Shown: positions 6,331 to 6,483 of the stretch, piece by piece
How positions within the stretch are numbered: the first letter of the stretch is position 1
How the letters are laid out: each line of letters starts with the position of its first letter
Assembly: GCA_946647055.1 (NCBI GenBank)
Contig: CAMPCT010000128.1
Location: 1-6,483 of the forward strand
Reading direction: 5' to 3'
Length of the DNA stretch: 6,483 bases
Origin: an uncultured Atopobium sp.
GTDB lineage: Bacteria > Actinomycetota > Coriobacteriia > Coriobacteriales > Atopobiaceae
Made by a program: the position numbers and the translations under genes
The notes under the pieces: generated by a model
What the model was told of the DNA's origin: nothing
The model's database searches: none
What the model saw: the letters and a program-made list of their open reading frames with translations, nothing else

Positions 6331-6347
6331 TCAGGGCCAAGCCCTGA
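6331..6347 (+). other. Hairpin immediately upstream of mature 16S rRNA
   Basis: TCAGGGC pairs perfectly with GCCCTGA around CAA, a 7-bp stem ending about 6 bases before the inferred 16S 5' end. Its position suggests a pre-rRNA processing or maturation element, or a competitor of the long-range processing stem. The pairing is seen directly; the role is inferred. Confidence 0.45.
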
Positions 6348-6353
6348 CATATT

Positions 6354-6483
6354 TGAACGGAGAGTTCGATCCTGGCTCAGGATGAACGCTGGCGGCGCGC
6401 CTAACACATGCAAGTCGAACGATTAAGACACCTTCGGGTGTGTATAAAGTGGCGAACGGCTGAGTAACACGTGGGCAACCTAC
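6354..6483 (+). rRNA. 16S ribosomal RNA, 5' end only
   Basis: The first 130 bases or so of small-subunit rRNA, structural RNA of the 30S subunit, cut off by the window end. Conserved blocks are GGAGAGTTCGATCCTGGCTCAG-like (6359-6380), GATGAACGCTGGCGGCG, TAACACATGCAAGTCGAACG and GGCGAACGGCTGAGTAACACGTGGG. Helix h6 reads ACACC-TTCG-GGTGT (6428-6441), with a UUCG tetraloop. Aligning to E. coli numbering (G11 at 6364) puts position 1 near 6354; the true mature end may differ by a few bases. The V1 sequence looks like Olsenella/Atopobium-type Coriobacteriia, from memory. All upstream genes read in the same direction. Confidence 0.97.

Larger units (their letters stand above)
5919..6353 (+). other. 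Gene-free rRNA operon control region and leader
   Basis: Between the mutase stop and the 16S 5' end lie 435 bases that are clearly less GC-rich than the genes. They hold two promoter matches (P1 5973-6000, P2 6096-6124), a boxA-like element (6185-6200), four small hairpins (6130-6145, 6204-6217, 6247-6262, 6331-6347) and a direct repeat of TCAGCG(G)AATC (6275-6284 and 6290-6300). A purine-rich open frame at 6066-6257 spans P2 and boxA and is not called a gene. No convincing intrinsic terminator for the mutase mRNA is visible. Part of 6270-6350 presumably forms one strand of the RNase III processing stem; its partner would lie beyond the window. Confidence 0.75.

Overview
The window is GC-rich apart from the rRNA leader. 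It carries six protein genes and the start of a ribosomal RNA operon, all on the + strand. The first 130 bases or so of the 16S rRNA have a V1 loop and flanks that I associate with Coriobacteriia (Actinomycetota), probably an Olsenella/Atopobium-like member of the Atopobiaceae. This is recognition from memory, not a database match. The high GC, the GTG start and the actinobacterial-style gene order agree with it. No plasmid, phage or insertion-sequence gene is visible, so the region looks like chromosomal core.

Layout. Bases 1-944 are the C-terminal two thirds of atpD (F1-ATPase beta). atpC (epsilon, 952-1362) follows and closes the ATP synthase operon. A 237-bp gap holds a GC-rich hairpin that may be the operon terminator, a striking perfect 33-bp inverted repeat (1446-1512), and an extended -10 promoter for murA (1600-2892, first committed step of peptidoglycan synthesis). 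Next comes a short DtxR/MntR-family metal-dependent repressor (3004-3432) with its own good sigma-70 promoter. After a gap with two palindromes come galU (3599-4489, UDP-glucose pyrophosphorylase) and, 13 bp later, a phosphohexomutase (4503-5918). Bases 5919-6353 contain no gene. They read as an rRNA control region: tandem promoters P1 and P2, a boxA-like antitermination element, several hairpins, then the 5' end of 16S rRNA (6354 to the end).

How the genes fit. galU and the mutase form a natural pair: hexose-6-phosphate to hexose-1-phosphate to UDP-glucose, feeding envelope glycans and glycolipids. murA draws on UDP-GlcNAc for the wall. The metal regulator has no visible target in the window other than possibly its own promoter. 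The order atpD-atpC-...-murA-...-rrn resembles that of Mycobacterium, where murA also lies between the atp operon and an rRNA operon.

I found no convincing new multi-gene system. The items most worth a second look are the perfect inverted repeat, the divergent active-site loops of the mutase, the mixed metal-ligand set of the regulator, and the architecture of the rRNA leader.
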